Assembly (NCBI GenBank): GCA_934364805.1
Contig: CAKRMH010000004.1
Location: forward strand, 113,862 to 177,861
DNA from: an uncultured Lachnospiraceae bacterium
Lineage (GTDB): Bacteria > Bacillota > Clostridia > Lachnospirales > Lachnospiraceae
Length of the DNA: 64,000 nt
Direction of reading: 5' to 3'
Under the pieces are notes generated by a model. The model searched no databases, was not told the DNA's origin, and was given only the letters and a program-made list of their open reading frames with translations. The first letter of the stretch is position 1. Every line of letters begins with the position of its first letter. Positions 25,591 through 34,951 of the stretch are shown piece by piece. The position numbers and the translations under genes were made by a program.

Positions 25591-26554
25591 CCGGACAATC
25601 GATTATGTGCGTATTTCACTTACCGACAGATGCAATCTGAATTGTGCATACTGTAATCCAGAACAACAGAAACAGTGCAGTAAAAAGGCAGTGCAGCCTA
25701 TGTCCGATGAACAGATCGTGCGGTTATGCGGCCTTTTTTATCAGCTCGGAGTGCGGAAGGTCAAACTGACCGGAGGAGAACCGCTTCTTCGGGACAATGT
25801 CCCGGATCTGATTGGTGCATTAAAAGAAACATGCCACATGCAGTCCGTGACGATTACGACGAACGGGGTTTATCTGAAACAGCAGCTTGCTGCATTGGTC
25901 CAGGCGGGACTGGATGGCGTAAACATCAGTCTGGATACACTGGATGAAGAGCATTTCACAAAGATTACAGGATATCCGTTCCTGCATCAGGTACTGGAAG
26001 GAATCCATTCTGCTTTGAATGTTCCTGATTTGAATGTCAAGATCAATTGTGTTCCGCTGGAACCGTATGAGGATGATCTGATCCGGCTTGCAGCTCTGGC
26101 ACGCGACAGGAAGCTTTCGGTACGGTTCATTGAACTGATGCCGATCGGAACGGCATCAGGACAAAAAGGCATGACAAAACAGCAGATCCTTGACCTGCTT
26201 GAAGCAGAGTACGGACCTGCTGTTTTATATGAGAAGAGGCTGGGAAACGGACCGGCAGAATATTACAGCTTTTCCGGTTTTCAGGGGAAAATCGGGTTTA
26301 TCAGCGCAATGACCCATACATTTTGTAAAGACTGCAACCGTATTCGGCTGACGGCAGATGGACAACTGAAGACCTGTCTGCAGTATGAAGCAGGGACAGA
26401 TCTTAAAAAAGCGATGGAAGCGCATGCAACGGATGAAGAACTGCTCAATCTGATCCGTGATGCTGTCAGAAGAAAACCGAAGGAACATCAATTTGGATCG
26501 GAGCAGAAAGTGTGTGGTCTGGAGAAACATTCCATGGCTGAGATCGGAGGATAA
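25574..26554 (+). CDS. moaA: GTP 3',8-cyclase (radical SAM)
   Basis: 326 residues. The SAM-binding 4Fe-4S Cys are in DRCNLNCAYCN, and LTGGEPLLR is the SAM glycine motif. The second, substrate-side cluster uses FCKDCNRIRL and the Cys in LKTCLQY. The protein ends GG, the conserved double-glycine tail that reaches the active site in MoaA. It turns GTP into 3',8-cyclo-GTP for MoaC, with which it overlaps. Confidence 0.96.
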   Translation: MKDQYNRTIDYVRISLTDRCNLNCAYCNPEQQKQCSKKAVQPMSDEQIVRLCGLFYQLGVRKVKLTGGEPLLRDNVPDLIGALKETCHMQSVTITTNGVYLKQQLAALVQAGLDGVNISLDTLDEEHFTKITGYPFLHQVLEGIHSALNVPDLNVKINCVPLEPYEDDLIRLAALARDRKLSVRFIELMPIGTASGQKGMTKQQILDLLEAEYGPAVLYEKRLGNGPAEYYSFSGFQGKIGFISAMTHTFCKDCNRIRLTADGQLKTCLQYEAGTDLKKAMEAHATDEELLNLIRDAVRRKPKEHQFGSEQKVCGLEKHSMAEIGG

Positions 26555-26555
26555 C

Positions 26556-27467
26556 ATGGCAAAAGTAATCGCAGTGTGTACCAGTCAGGAACGTGGGACA
26601 CAAAAAAAAAATATACACAGAGCAGAGTTGATAGAGGACTGGGGGATCGAGGGAGATGCACATGCCGGAAAATGGCACAGGCAGGTCTCGCTTTTATCCT
26701 ATGAAACAATCGAGGCTTTTCGAAAAAGAGGAGCAGATGTTGCAGACGGGGCATTTGGAGAGAACCTTGTGGTAAGTGGATATGATTTTACCAGATTCCC
26801 AGTTGGAAGCAGATTTTCCTGTGGAGAAGTGATCCTGGAGTTGACGCAGATCGGGAAAGAGTGTCATAATGGCTGTGCAATCTTTCAGAAAATGGGAGAA
26901 TGCATCATGCCACACAATGGCGTTTTTGCCAGAGTGGTCAAAGGCGGAACAATTGCAGAAGGAGACACATTTCAATGCATGTATCGCACTGCAGTCATCA
27001 CTCTGAGCGATTCTGCATCAAAAGGAGAGCGGGAAGACATAAGCGGGAAGGTCATCTGCGGGATCGCAGAGAAGTCTGGCTGTCAGGTTACTTTTACCAA
27101 AGTAATTCCGGACGACGAACAGACCTTATCCGATCTTCTTTGTATGCTTTGTGACAAAGACCAGGTGGATCTGATCCTTACAACGGGCGGAACTGGATTC
27201 TCCGAGCGTGATCATACACCGGAAGCTACTTTAAAGGTAATTGAGAGAAATGCAAATGGAATTTCGGAGGCAATGCGGTATCGCTCCCTGCAGGTAACAC
27301 CAAGAGGAATGCTATCGAGAGGCGTGTCGGGAATCCGTAAGAAGACTCTGATCATCAATCTGCCGGGAAGCCCAAAGGCGGTCCGGGAATGCCTGGAATA
27401 TGTGATAGATCCTGTGATACATGGTCTGGATATCTTAAAAGGAGTCATCTCGAACTGTGCGGGATAA
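26556..27467 (+). CDS. MOSC domain fused to a MogA/MoaB molybdopterin adenylyltransferase
   Basis: 303 residues. Residues about 1-143 are a MOSC (sulfurase C-terminal) domain: IEGDAHAGKWHRQVSLL and the conserved Cys in IGKECHNGCAIF. Residues about 146-303 are MogA/MoaB-like: VITLSDSASKGEREDISG, LTTGGTGFSERDHTPEAT and LINLPGSPKAVREC (read as IINLPGSPK). The MogA part should adenylylate molybdopterin; the MOSC part may bind or transfer sulfur or the cofactor. It starts 1 base after moaA with GGAGG at the moaA stop. Confidence 0.92.
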   Translation: MAKVIAVCTSQERGTQKKNIHRAELIEDWGIEGDAHAGKWHRQVSLLSYETIEAFRKRGADVADGAFGENLVVSGYDFTRFPVGSRFSCGEVILELTQIGKECHNGCAIFQKMGECIMPHNGVFARVVKGGTIAEGDTFQCMYRTAVITLSDSASKGEREDISGKVICGIAEKSGCQVTFTKVIPDDEQTLSDLLCMLCDKDQVDLILTTGGTGFSERDHTPEATLKVIERNANGISEAMRYRSLQVTPRGMLSRGVSGIRKKTLIINLPGSPKAVRECLEYVIDPVIHGLDILKGVISNCAG

Positions 27468-27506
27468 GAAATTTCACGAATGTCAATGAAAGAAAAGGAG
27501 AAAAAT

Positions 27507-28343
27507 ATGAGATTGAAAAGATGGATGGCAGTATGTACTGCAATGGTAACGGCGGTAAGCCTGGCAGCCTGTGGAAACGCAAAGACAAATGATACAGACA
27601 AGAACACCAGAGACAATACAACAGAAACAGCAAGCGAGACAACCCAGACAGGGGGAACTGTGACGATCGCAGCTGCAGCAAGCCTGGAGAAGGTGTTTGA
27701 GGAGCAGCTGATTCCAATGTTCAATGAGATGTATCCGGATGTTAAGGTAGAGGGAACTTACGACAGTTCGGGTAAACTTCAGACCCAGATCGAAGAAGGT
27801 GCAGATGTGGACATATTCTTTTCCGCTGCGACAAAGCAGATGGATGCGTTAAAGGATGAAGGCATGATGGACGATGAATCCATCGTAGATATGCTGGAGA
27901 ATAAGATTGTTCTGATCGTACCACATGGTGAAGAAGGATACAGCAAATTCGAGGATATCGTAAATGCGCAGTCTGTAGCAATCGGTGATCCGGAAAGTGT
28001 TCCGGCTGGGCAGTATGGAAAAGAGGTACTTACGAATTTAGATCTCTGGGATCAGGTGGAAGGTAAATTAAGCCTTGGAACAAACGTTACCGAAGTATTA
28101 AACTGGGTTGCAGCATCAAGTGCACAGGCGGGCATTGTCTATGCAACAGATGCTGCTTCTATGCCGGATCAGGTGGATGTTGTTGCAGAAGCTCCGGAAG
28201 GAAGCTGCACAAAGGTTATTTATCCTGTTGGAATGCTGAAAAATGCCCAAAACCCGGAAGCTGCCAAAGCACTGCTTGCGTTCCTGCAGACGGATAAAGC
28301 AGCAAATGTGTTTGAAGCTGCCGGATTTACAATTGCACAATAA
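27507..28343 (+). CDS. modA: Molybdate ABC transporter, substrate-binding lipoprotein
   Basis: 278 residues. A signal peptide ends in the lipobox SLAACG, so the mature protein is lipid-anchored outside the membrane. A Thr/Asn/Asp linker leads to a type II binding fold with AAASLEKVFEE, TYDSSGKLQTQIEEGA and FSAATKQMDAL, ModA signatures for oxyanion binding. AAGGAG lies 6 bases before ATG 27507; the frame extends upstream without a ribosome site. Confidence 0.95.
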   Translation: MRLKRWMAVCTAMVTAVSLAACGNAKTNDTDKNTRDNTTETASETTQTGGTVTIAAAASLEKVFEEQLIPMFNEMYPDVKVEGTYDSSGKLQTQIEEGADVDIFFSAATKQMDALKDEGMMDDESIVDMLENKIVLIVPHGEEGYSKFEDIVNAQSVAIGDPESVPAGQYGKEVLTNLDLWDQVEGKLSLGTNVTEVLNWVAASSAQAGIVYATDAASMPDQVDVVAEAPEGSCTKVIYPVGMLKNAQNPEAAKALLAFLQTDKAANVFEAAGFTIAQ

Positions 28344-28370
28344 TCATGGAAGAAGTAAAGGAGGATACAC

Positions 28371-29030
28371 ATGGACTGGAGTCCGGTACTCATTTCCGTT
28401 AAAACGGCACTTGTTTCCATCGGTTTTACCTTTGTTCTTGGACTGTGGGCAGCACGCAGAGTTGTGTGTCTGAAGTCCGAGAAAGCGAAAGGTCTGATCG
28501 ATGGGATTTTTACGTTGCCGATGGCACTTCCGCCAACGGTAGCCGGATTTTTCCTGCTTTATATCTTCGGAACGAAAAGACCTGTTGGAATTCTGCTTCA
28601 GCAGGTCTTTTCCTGTAAGATTGTATTTACATGGCAGGCAGCCGTGATTGCAGCGGTGGTGATCTCATTCCCGCTTATGTACCGTTCCGCACGTGGTGCG
28701 ATCGAGCAGGTGGATCAAAACCTTGTTTATGCGGCAAGAACATTTGGAATGAAGGAAAGAACCATATTCTGGAAAGTGATTTTCCCGGAGGCAAAACCGG
28801 GAATTCTTGCGGGAGGCATTCTCGCATTTACAAGGGGACTTGGGGAATTTGGCGCAACGGCGATGATCGCAGGAAATATCGCAGGTAAGACCAGAACGCT
28901 TCCTCTGGCTATTTACACGGATGTGGCAGCGGGAGATATGGCCGGAGCCGGAAAATACGTTGCAATTCTCGTGGCAGTATCTCTGATCATTGTATCCGTA
29001 ATGAACTGGAAAGGAGGAAGTCGCTCATGA
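28371..29030 (+). CDS. modB: Molybdate ABC transporter, permease
   Basis: 219 residues, five or six membrane helices. FTLPMALPPTVAGFFLL is the ModB N-terminal signature and ARTFGMKERTIFWKVIFPEA is the EAA loop that contacts ModC. AAAGGAGG precedes the start. Overlaps modC by 4 bases (ATGA). Confidence 0.95.
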   Translation: MDWSPVLISVKTALVSIGFTFVLGLWAARRVVCLKSEKAKGLIDGIFTLPMALPPTVAGFFLLYIFGTKRPVGILLQQVFSCKIVFTWQAAVIAAVVISFPLMYRSARGAIEQVDQNLVYAARTFGMKERTIFWKVIFPEAKPGILAGGILAFTRGLGEFGATAMIAGNIAGKTRTLPLAIYTDVAAGDMAGAGKYVAILVAVSLIIVSVMNWKGGSRS

Positions 29031-30127
29031 GTCTTGAAGTGCATATCGAAAAAAAGCTTTCCAATATGACGCTGAAAGTGGATTTTGTAAACGATCCGGC
29101 GGATGGAGTTCTTGGAATCCTGGGCGCATCAGGTTGTGGAAAAAGCATGACGTTAAAGTGTATTGCCGGGATCGAGACACCGGATCAGGGACGGATCGTA
29201 TTAAACGGGCGTGTGCTTTTTGATTCGGAAAAGAAGATCAACATGAAGGTACAGGACAGAAGAGTGGGCTATCTGTTCCAGAATTATGCACTTTTTCCCG
29301 GGATGACTGCATTCGCTAATGTGGAAATGGCAATTCATTATTCCAATCAGCATAAAGGGATTAAGACCACACGGAAGGAAGAACATGAAAAAGCAATGTA
29401 CTATATGCGGCTTTTGCATGTGGATCAGCTGAAAGACCAGTATCCACGGACAATGTCAGGCGGACAGCAGCAGAGAGTAGCGCTGGCGAGAATCCTTGCC
29501 TCCGATCCTGAGGTATTGATGCTGGATGAACCGTTTTCCGCAGTGGATGCCTATTTAAAAGAGCAGCTGCAGTTAGAATTATGTGATCTGCTCGGTTCTT
29601 ATGGAAAGGATGTGCTGATGGTGACGCACAGCAGAGATGAGATTTACCGGTTCTGTGACCGGATGCTTGTGATCGAAGGCGGGCATCAGATGGGATATGG
29701 TACAACAAAAGAGCTGTTTGCCGATCCGGAAACGATTGCTGCGGCACGCCTGACCGGATGCAAAAATATTGTTCATGTAGAGATCCTCGATGATTATCAT
29801 CTGCTCATCCCGGACTGGAATGCAAAGATTGCGGTAAAAGGCCGGATTCCGGAGCAGACGGCTGCAATCGGTATCCGCGCACATTATATGCATCCGGTAT
29901 CTAAGGAACAGCTGGAAAACTACCGGAATCCAAAGAGTGGCGAACTGGAAAATGTCGTTGCCTGCAGCAGGCCACAGATTCTCGAAGACCCGTTTGAACG
30001 TGTCGTTGTGTTTGAACATCATGTCTGGTGGAAAATATCCAAAGAAATTTTTGAGGATGTATATAAAGAAAAACTCCCGGGATACCTGAGTATTCCTGAG
30101 AGCAGTATTCTTTATCTTCATGAATAA
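29027..30127 (+). CDS. modC: Molybdate ABC transporter, ATPase
   Basis: 366 residues. The ATPase domain (about 1-230) shows Walker A GASGCGKS, signature TMSGGQQQRVALAR, Walker B LMLDEPFSA and the H-loop VTHSRDE. The C-terminal regulatory part (about 240-366) has a TOBE-like start, as in ModC. It powers ModAB. It ends 6 bases from the convergent gene at 30134 with no terminator in between. Confidence 0.94.
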   Translation: MSLEVHIEKKLSNMTLKVDFVNDPADGVLGILGASGCGKSMTLKCIAGIETPDQGRIVLNGRVLFDSEKKINMKVQDRRVGYLFQNYALFPGMTAFANVEMAIHYSNQHKGIKTTRKEEHEKAMYYMRLLHVDQLKDQYPRTMSGGQQQRVALARILASDPEVLMLDEPFSAVDAYLKEQLQLELCDLLGSYGKDVLMVTHSRDEIYRFCDRMLVIEGGHQMGYGTTKELFADPETIAAARLTGCKNIVHVEILDDYHLLIPDWNAKIAVKGRIPEQTAAIGIRAHYMHPVSKEQLENYRNPKSGELENVVACSRPQILEDPFERVVVFEHHVWWKISKEIFEDVYKEKLPGYLSIPESSILYLHE

Positions 30128-30133
30128 AATGAG

Positions 30134-31177
30134 TCAGACCCTGCGTCGAAGAAATGCGTAAAGCTTTTCGATGTGGAGAGGCTTACCCTGAACCGCTTCT
30201 ACTTTGAGGCGGTTCTCTTCATTAAACCCGACAAGAATATCATGGTTGGCTTCGGAAAGATAATCGATGATACCATCGATATCGGATTTGATATTTTTCG
30301 GGCAGTGAATATAAATGTGCTTGTTCGCTGATATATGAAGCGTATAGGAAATGCTGAAGTGATACCAGAGAAATTTGTGCAATGTGGAATATTTATAGAT
30401 CCACAGAATCTCCCTGATCGGTACGATCGCATTTCCGTATTGCGAAGTCTCGATAAAATAATGCTGGGTGATAAACATATCTTCGGTAGCCAGCTGAGGG
30501 AGCGTTGCAAGTTCTTCCTCGGCTTCTTCTAACATCTTCTTCGGACTTCCAAATACGATCAGGTTCTGACAAGTTGGTGAAAGCACCGGAAAGCGGATGT
30601 ATAGGATATATGCGATCACACTTAGGACTGCATAGATCATTGTGCCATAGTAAACAATAAATAAAAATAAGGTTGGACCGACGGAGTAATCCGGCTGGCT
30701 GAGATAGTAGGTGTTCAGCTGGTTTGCAATACCATTCGTTGTCCATTCCAGATCACTGGAAAGGTTCTCAAGAAGTTTATTATAGGAATTCCCGCCGGAT
30801 ACTACTTTGCAGCTTACGGACAGGCTGTCAATCGTCGGAAGTCCCTGCTCGCAGGTGGAAGGATTTAAAAGAACGATTATGACGCGGTCTCCGAACGTGC
30901 AGTAATAGTAATAGCCGATCGTGGAGCCAAAACGTGTCTTGGTGTAGCCGGTAAACGTCAGATCTGTGAGCTTTGCATGCACAAAACGGTTGCCTTCCTC
31001 ATAGACAGCGTGAAGTGTCTGGTCAGAAGACAGCGTGTCTGGATGTCTCATTTCAGAAAGTGGAAAAACGATCCACAGGACTGCAAGAAATACCAGATAT
31101 AAGATTGGAGAAAAAAGTCTTCTGCGATAGAAGGCTTTTATATTTTTGGATATATAATGTTCATAATTTTCAATCAT
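30134..31177 (-). CDS. Two-pass membrane protein of unknown function
   Basis: 347 residues, not recognised. One membrane helix near residues 25-43 and a pair of segments near 172-200 enclose an external domain of about 130 residues; a cytoplasmic C-terminal domain of about 145 residues follows (FITQHYFIETSQYGNAI, IREILWIYKY). The C-terminal part resembles PH-like membrane protein domains, but this is a guess. I start at ATG 31177 with AGGCAGG upstream; the open frame to 31318 would overlap the divergent methyltransferase gene. Confidence 0.7.
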   Translation of the reverse strand: MIENYEHYISKNIKAFYRRRLFSPILYLVFLAVLWIVFPLSEMRHPDTLSSDQTLHAVYEEGNRFVHAKLTDLTFTGYTKTRFGSTIGYYYYCTFGDRVIIVLLNPSTCEQGLPTIDSLSVSCKVVSGGNSYNKLLENLSSDLEWTTNGIANQLNTYYLSQPDYSVGPTLFLFIVYYGTMIYAVLSVIAYILYIRFPVLSPTCQNLIVFGSPKKMLEEAEEELATLPQLATEDMFITQHYFIETSQYGNAIVPIREILWIYKYSTLHKFLWYHFSISYTLHISANKHIYIHCPKNIKSDIDGIIDYLSEANHDILVGFNEENRLKVEAVQGKPLHIEKLYAFLRRRV

Positions 31178-31293
31178 AGATAAACCTGCCTTTATGCTAC
31201 TAGTATAAAGGTTTGGAATCGAATAATCAACCTTGCTTTTCGGGGCAAAAGTTGTTAGTATTATCTCATTGAAGAAAAGAAACAGGAGGCAGC

Positions 31294-32100
31294 ATGGAAG
31301 CATATACAAGTTTTGCACAGGTCTATGATATGTTCATGGATAACGTACCGTATGACAGCTGGTGTGAATATCTGAAAACACAGCTGGACAAATATGGGAT
31401 CACGACAGGAACTCTTCTGGAACTGGGCTGCGGAACGGGGAAAATGACCCGAAGAATGGCACAAGCCGGCTATGAGATGATCGGGCTTGACAATTCCATG
31501 GAGATGCTTGAGATCGCCATGGAGAGGGAAGCAGAAGTCGATTCAGAAGAAGAGGCAGACTGTGAGACAGCCGCTATGGATCTGCAGCGTCAGCCGCTTT
31601 ATCTGCTTCAGGATATGCGGGAATTTGAACTATACGGGACGGTAAATGCTGTGATCAGTGTATGCGACTGCCTGAATTATATCCTTGACGAGGATGGGCT
31701 TTTTCAGGTTTTTGAAAGAGTCAGTGAGTATCTGGAACCGCAGGGAGTATTTGTGTTTGACATGAATACACTTTATAAGTATGAAGAGCTTCTGGCGGAG
31801 AATACATTTGCAGAGAATCGCGACACCGGAAGTTTTATCTGGGAGAATTATTATGATCCCCGGGACAAAATCAATGAGTACGACCTTACGCTGTTTATTG
31901 CGGAACAGGACGGAAGGTTTTCACGTTTTCAGGAACAGCATTATCAGAGAGGATATTCCCTGGATACGATAAAAGAACTTCTGGGGAAAGCAGGACTTGA
32001 ATTTCTTGCAGCATACGATGGATATACGGAATCACCCCTTACAAAAGAGAGTGAACGTATGACCGTGATAGCAGGAAAAATGAACATCACAGATAAGTAG
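31294..32100 (+). CDS. Class I SAM-dependent methyltransferase
   Basis: 268 residues. Motif I is LLELGCGTGKMTRRMA, followed by the acidic end of strand 2 in IGLDNSMEML. DYGYT-like C-terminal AAYDGYTESPL is common in this small-molecule methyltransferase group. An acidic insert (EAEVDSEEEADCETA) sits near residue 80. Substrate unknown. It leads an apparent operon with hslO and nadE (15-base gap), with CAGGAGG before the start. Confidence 0.88.
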   Translation: MEAYTSFAQVYDMFMDNVPYDSWCEYLKTQLDKYGITTGTLLELGCGTGKMTRRMAQAGYEMIGLDNSMEMLEIAMEREAEVDSEEEADCETAAMDLQRQPLYLLQDMREFELYGTVNAVISVCDCLNYILDEDGLFQVFERVSEYLEPQGVFVFDMNTLYKYEELLAENTFAENRDTGSFIWENYYDPRDKINEYDLTLFIAEQDGRFSRFQEQHYQRGYSLDTIKELLGKAGLEFLAAYDGYTESPLTKESERMTVIAGKMNITDK

Positions 32101-32115
32101 GAAAAGGAGACAACT

Positions 32116-32988
32116 ATGTCAGATTATATTGTACGTGCAACAGCAGCGGATAACAGCATCCGTGCGTTTGCGATCACATCAAAGGAACTTGTGGAAAAGG
32201 CAAGACAGGCACATCAGACTTCACCGATCATGACGGCTGCGCTTGGAAGACTTCTTTCAGGCGGTGCAATGATGGGAACGATGATGAAAGGAGAGAAGGA
32301 TCTTCTGACGTTACAGATCCAGTGCAGCGGTCCGGCAAAGGGACTCGTTGTAACTGCGGATTCCCATGGCAACGTAAAAGGATATGCCAATAATCCGGTT
32401 GTAGATCTCCCACCAAATGCGCAGGGCAAATTAAATGTTGGTGGTGCACTTGATCTCGGAGTCTTAAGTGTCATCAAAGATATGGGACTGAAAGAGCCGT
32501 ATGTAGGACAGTGCCAGCTTCAGACTGGAGAGATTGCGGAAGACCTTACGTATTATTTTGCAACTTCGGAGCAGATTCCTTCTGCAGTAGGACTTGGTGT
32601 ACTTGTAGATAAGGACTGTTCGGTACTTCAGGCGGGAGGCTTTATCATCCAGCTGATGCCATTTACAAGTGAGGAAGTGATCGAGAAACTTGAAAAGCGT
32701 ATTTCAGAAATTGATTCTGTAACCCAGATGCTGGAAAAGGGCATGACACCGGAGGATATTCTTGAGCATATCTTAGGCGAATTTGGGCTTGAGATCAATG
32801 ATACGATTCCGGCGCAGTTCCATTGTGACTGCTCGAAGGAGCGGATTGCGAGAGCGCTTTCCACGATCAGCAAAAAAGATCTGGATGACATCATCAATGA
32901 TGGTGAGGAAATCGAGATCAAATGCCAGTTCTGTAACCGTGCATATAAATTCAGCATTGATGAATTAAAGGAGATCAGAAAACAGTGA
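32116..32988 (+). CDS. hslO: Redox-regulated chaperone Hsp33
   Basis: 290 residues. The N-terminal chaperone domain is typical (LTLQIQCSGPAKG, GNVKGYANNP). The C-terminal redox switch has the four zinc Cys in HCDCSKERI and KCQFCNRAY. Oxidation releases zinc and turns on holdase activity, a defence useful to an anaerobe. Its TGA overlaps the GTG start of nadE. Confidence 0.96.
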   Translation: MSDYIVRATAADNSIRAFAITSKELVEKARQAHQTSPIMTAALGRLLSGGAMMGTMMKGEKDLLTLQIQCSGPAKGLVVTADSHGNVKGYANNPVVDLPPNAQGKLNVGGALDLGVLSVIKDMGLKEPYVGQCQLQTGEIAEDLTYYFATSEQIPSAVGLGVLVDKDCSVLQAGGFIIQLMPFTSEEVIEKLEKRISEIDSVTQMLEKGMTPEDILEHILGEFGLEINDTIPAQFHCDCSKERIARALSTISKKDLDDIINDGEEIEIKCQFCNRAYKFSIDELKEIRKQ

Positions 32989-34892
32989 GACATGGATTTG
33001 TAAAGGTAGCAGCGGTTACACCAAAAGTCCGCGTGGCAGATACAAAATATAACGGAGAACGGATCCGCCAGTTGATGAAGGAGACCTCGGAAGAAGGGGC
33101 AAAGGTTATTGTTTTTCCAGAACTTTGTATGACAGGATATTCCTGCGGTGATCTGTTCCTTCAGGAGAAGCTGATCGCAGATGCGAGGGAAGAACTGCTT
33201 GTGACGGCAAAAGAAAGCTGGAAATACGATGGGATATTCTTTATCGGACTTCCGATGGATATGAACGGAAAGCTGTATAATGTTGCGGCAGCAGTGTCGA
33301 AAGGAGAGATTCTTGGGATCGTTCCGAAGACATTTATTCCTAATTATAATGAATTTTATGAAGCAAGACATTTTGCATCCGGTCAGGATCTGTGTACAGA
33401 ACTGACATTTGAGAATGGTCAGAAAGTCCCAGTAGATACGGATCTGATCTTTACCTGTGAGGAATTACCGAAGCTGAAGATTGCAGCAGAGATCTGTGAG
33501 GATCTCTGGACACCGGAACCTCCAAGCATTCACCATGCACTGTCGGGAGCTGATCTGATCGTGAATCTGTCTGCATCCGACGAAACAACCGGTAAGGATA
33601 CCTATCGGGAAGCACTTGTAAGTGGTCAGTCCGCAAGGCTTTTGTGCGGTTATATCTATGCATCGGCAGGAGATGGGGAATCTACACAGGATGTCGTGTA
33701 TTCCGGACATAACATAATCGCAGAGAACGGAAGAATCTTAAAGGAATCCAGACGTTTTACCAACGAGACCATCTATGCTGAGATCGACATAGAGCGTTTA
33801 GAGGCAGAGCGGAGAAGAATGTCGACATTCCAGATTGAGGATGATCATGTGCATATTCCGTTCCATCTGACGATAGAAGATACAAAGCTTACCCGTTATG
33901 TAGATCCTGCACCTTTTGTTCCGGGCAATCAGGCAGAACGTGATAAACGATGTGATGAGATCCTTTCGATTCAGGCAATGGGACTGAAAAAGAGATTAGA
34001 GCACACCAATTGCCAGAGTGCGGTAGTTGGGATCTCCGGAGGACTGGATTCCACACTTGCACTGTTGGTAACGGTCCGTGCATTTGACCTTCTTGGGAAA
34101 GACCATAGCTGCATTACGGCAGTGACGATGCCTGGATTTGGAACGACGGACAGGACTTATGACAATGCGGTGAATATGATCAAATGTGTCGGTGCGGAAT
34201 TTATGGAAGTGGATATCAAAGAGGCGGTAAACATTCATTTCAAGGATATCGGCCAGAATCCACAGGTGCATGATGTAACCTATGAGAACTGCCAGGCAAG
34301 AGAACGGACGCAGATTCTGATGGACGTTGCAAATAAGAAGAATGGTATGGTGATCGGAACCGGCGATATGTCAGAACTTGCACTCGGCTGGGCAACCTAT
34401 AATGGGGATCATATGTCTATGTACGGAGTGAATGCCTCGGTTCCAAAAACCTTAGTACGCCATCTGGTACGTTATTATGCGGATACCTGTGGAGAGGAAA
34501 AGCTGTCGGCAATTCTTCTTGATGTGCTCGATACACCGGTATCACCGGAACTTCTTCCACCGGAAAACGGTAAGATTTCTCAGAAGACGGAAGATATTGT
34601 AGGACCATATGAACTTCATGACTTTTTCCTGTATTATGTGCTTCGTATGGGATTTGCACCGGCGAAGATCTACCGGCTTGCAAAGATCGCATTTGCGGGC
34701 GTATATGAAGATGCGTTTATTCTGAAGTGGCTGAAGACTTTCTACCGCAGGTTTTTTGCACAGCAGTTTAAGCGTTCCTGTCTGCCAGATGGTCCAAAGG
34801 TTGGAACAGTTGCTGTTTCTCCAAGAGGTGATCTTCGTATGCCGTCAGATGCATGTGGAAGGATCTGGCTGGATGAAGTGGACAGATTATAG
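32985..34892 (+). CDS. nadE: Glutamine-dependent NAD+ synthetase
   Basis: 635 residues. Residues about 1-270 are a nitrilase-type glutaminase with the catalytic triad Glu (FPELCMTGY), Lys (VPKTFIPNYNEFYE) and Cys (AAEICEDLWTP). Residues about 320-635 are the synthetase with PP-loop VGISGGLDSTLALL. It makes NAD+ from deamido-NAD+. Translation starts at GTG 32985, overlapping hslO by 4 bases with AAGGAG 10 bases upstream; no in-frame ATG is near. Confidence 0.95.
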   Translation: MRHGFVKVAAVTPKVRVADTKYNGERIRQLMKETSEEGAKVIVFPELCMTGYSCGDLFLQEKLIADAREELLVTAKESWKYDGIFFIGLPMDMNGKLYNVAAAVSKGEILGIVPKTFIPNYNEFYEARHFASGQDLCTELTFENGQKVPVDTDLIFTCEELPKLKIAAEICEDLWTPEPPSIHHALSGADLIVNLSASDETTGKDTYREALVSGQSARLLCGYIYASAGDGESTQDVVYSGHNIIAENGRILKESRRFTNETIYAEIDIERLEAERRRMSTFQIEDDHVHIPFHLTIEDTKLTRYVDPAPFVPGNQAERDKRCDEILSIQAMGLKKRLEHTNCQSAVVGISGGLDSTLALLVTVRAFDLLGKDHSCITAVTMPGFGTTDRTYDNAVNMIKCVGAEFMEVDIKEAVNIHFKDIGQNPQVHDVTYENCQARERTQILMDVANKKNGMVIGTGDMSELALGWATYNGDHMSMYGVNASVPKTLVRHLVRYYADTCGEEKLSAILLDVLDTPVSPELLPPENGKISQKTEDIVGPYELHDFFLYYVLRMGFAPAKIYRLAKIAFAGVYEDAFILKWLKTFYRRFFAQQFKRSCLPDGPKVGTVAVSPRGDLRMPSDACGRIWLDEVDRL

Positions 34893-34908
34893 ACTTTATA
34901 AGAGATGA

Positions 34909-34944
34909 AAAAATTCCAGGTGAATTGTTCACCTGGAATTTTTG
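34909..34944. terminator. Bidirectional terminator nadE/asnA
   Basis: AAAAATTCCAGGTGAA (34909-34924) pairs perfectly with TTCACCTGGAATTTTT (34928-34943); 16-bp stem with a tight 3-base loop between convergent genes. Confidence 0.9.
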
Positions 34945-34951
34945 ATTTCTG

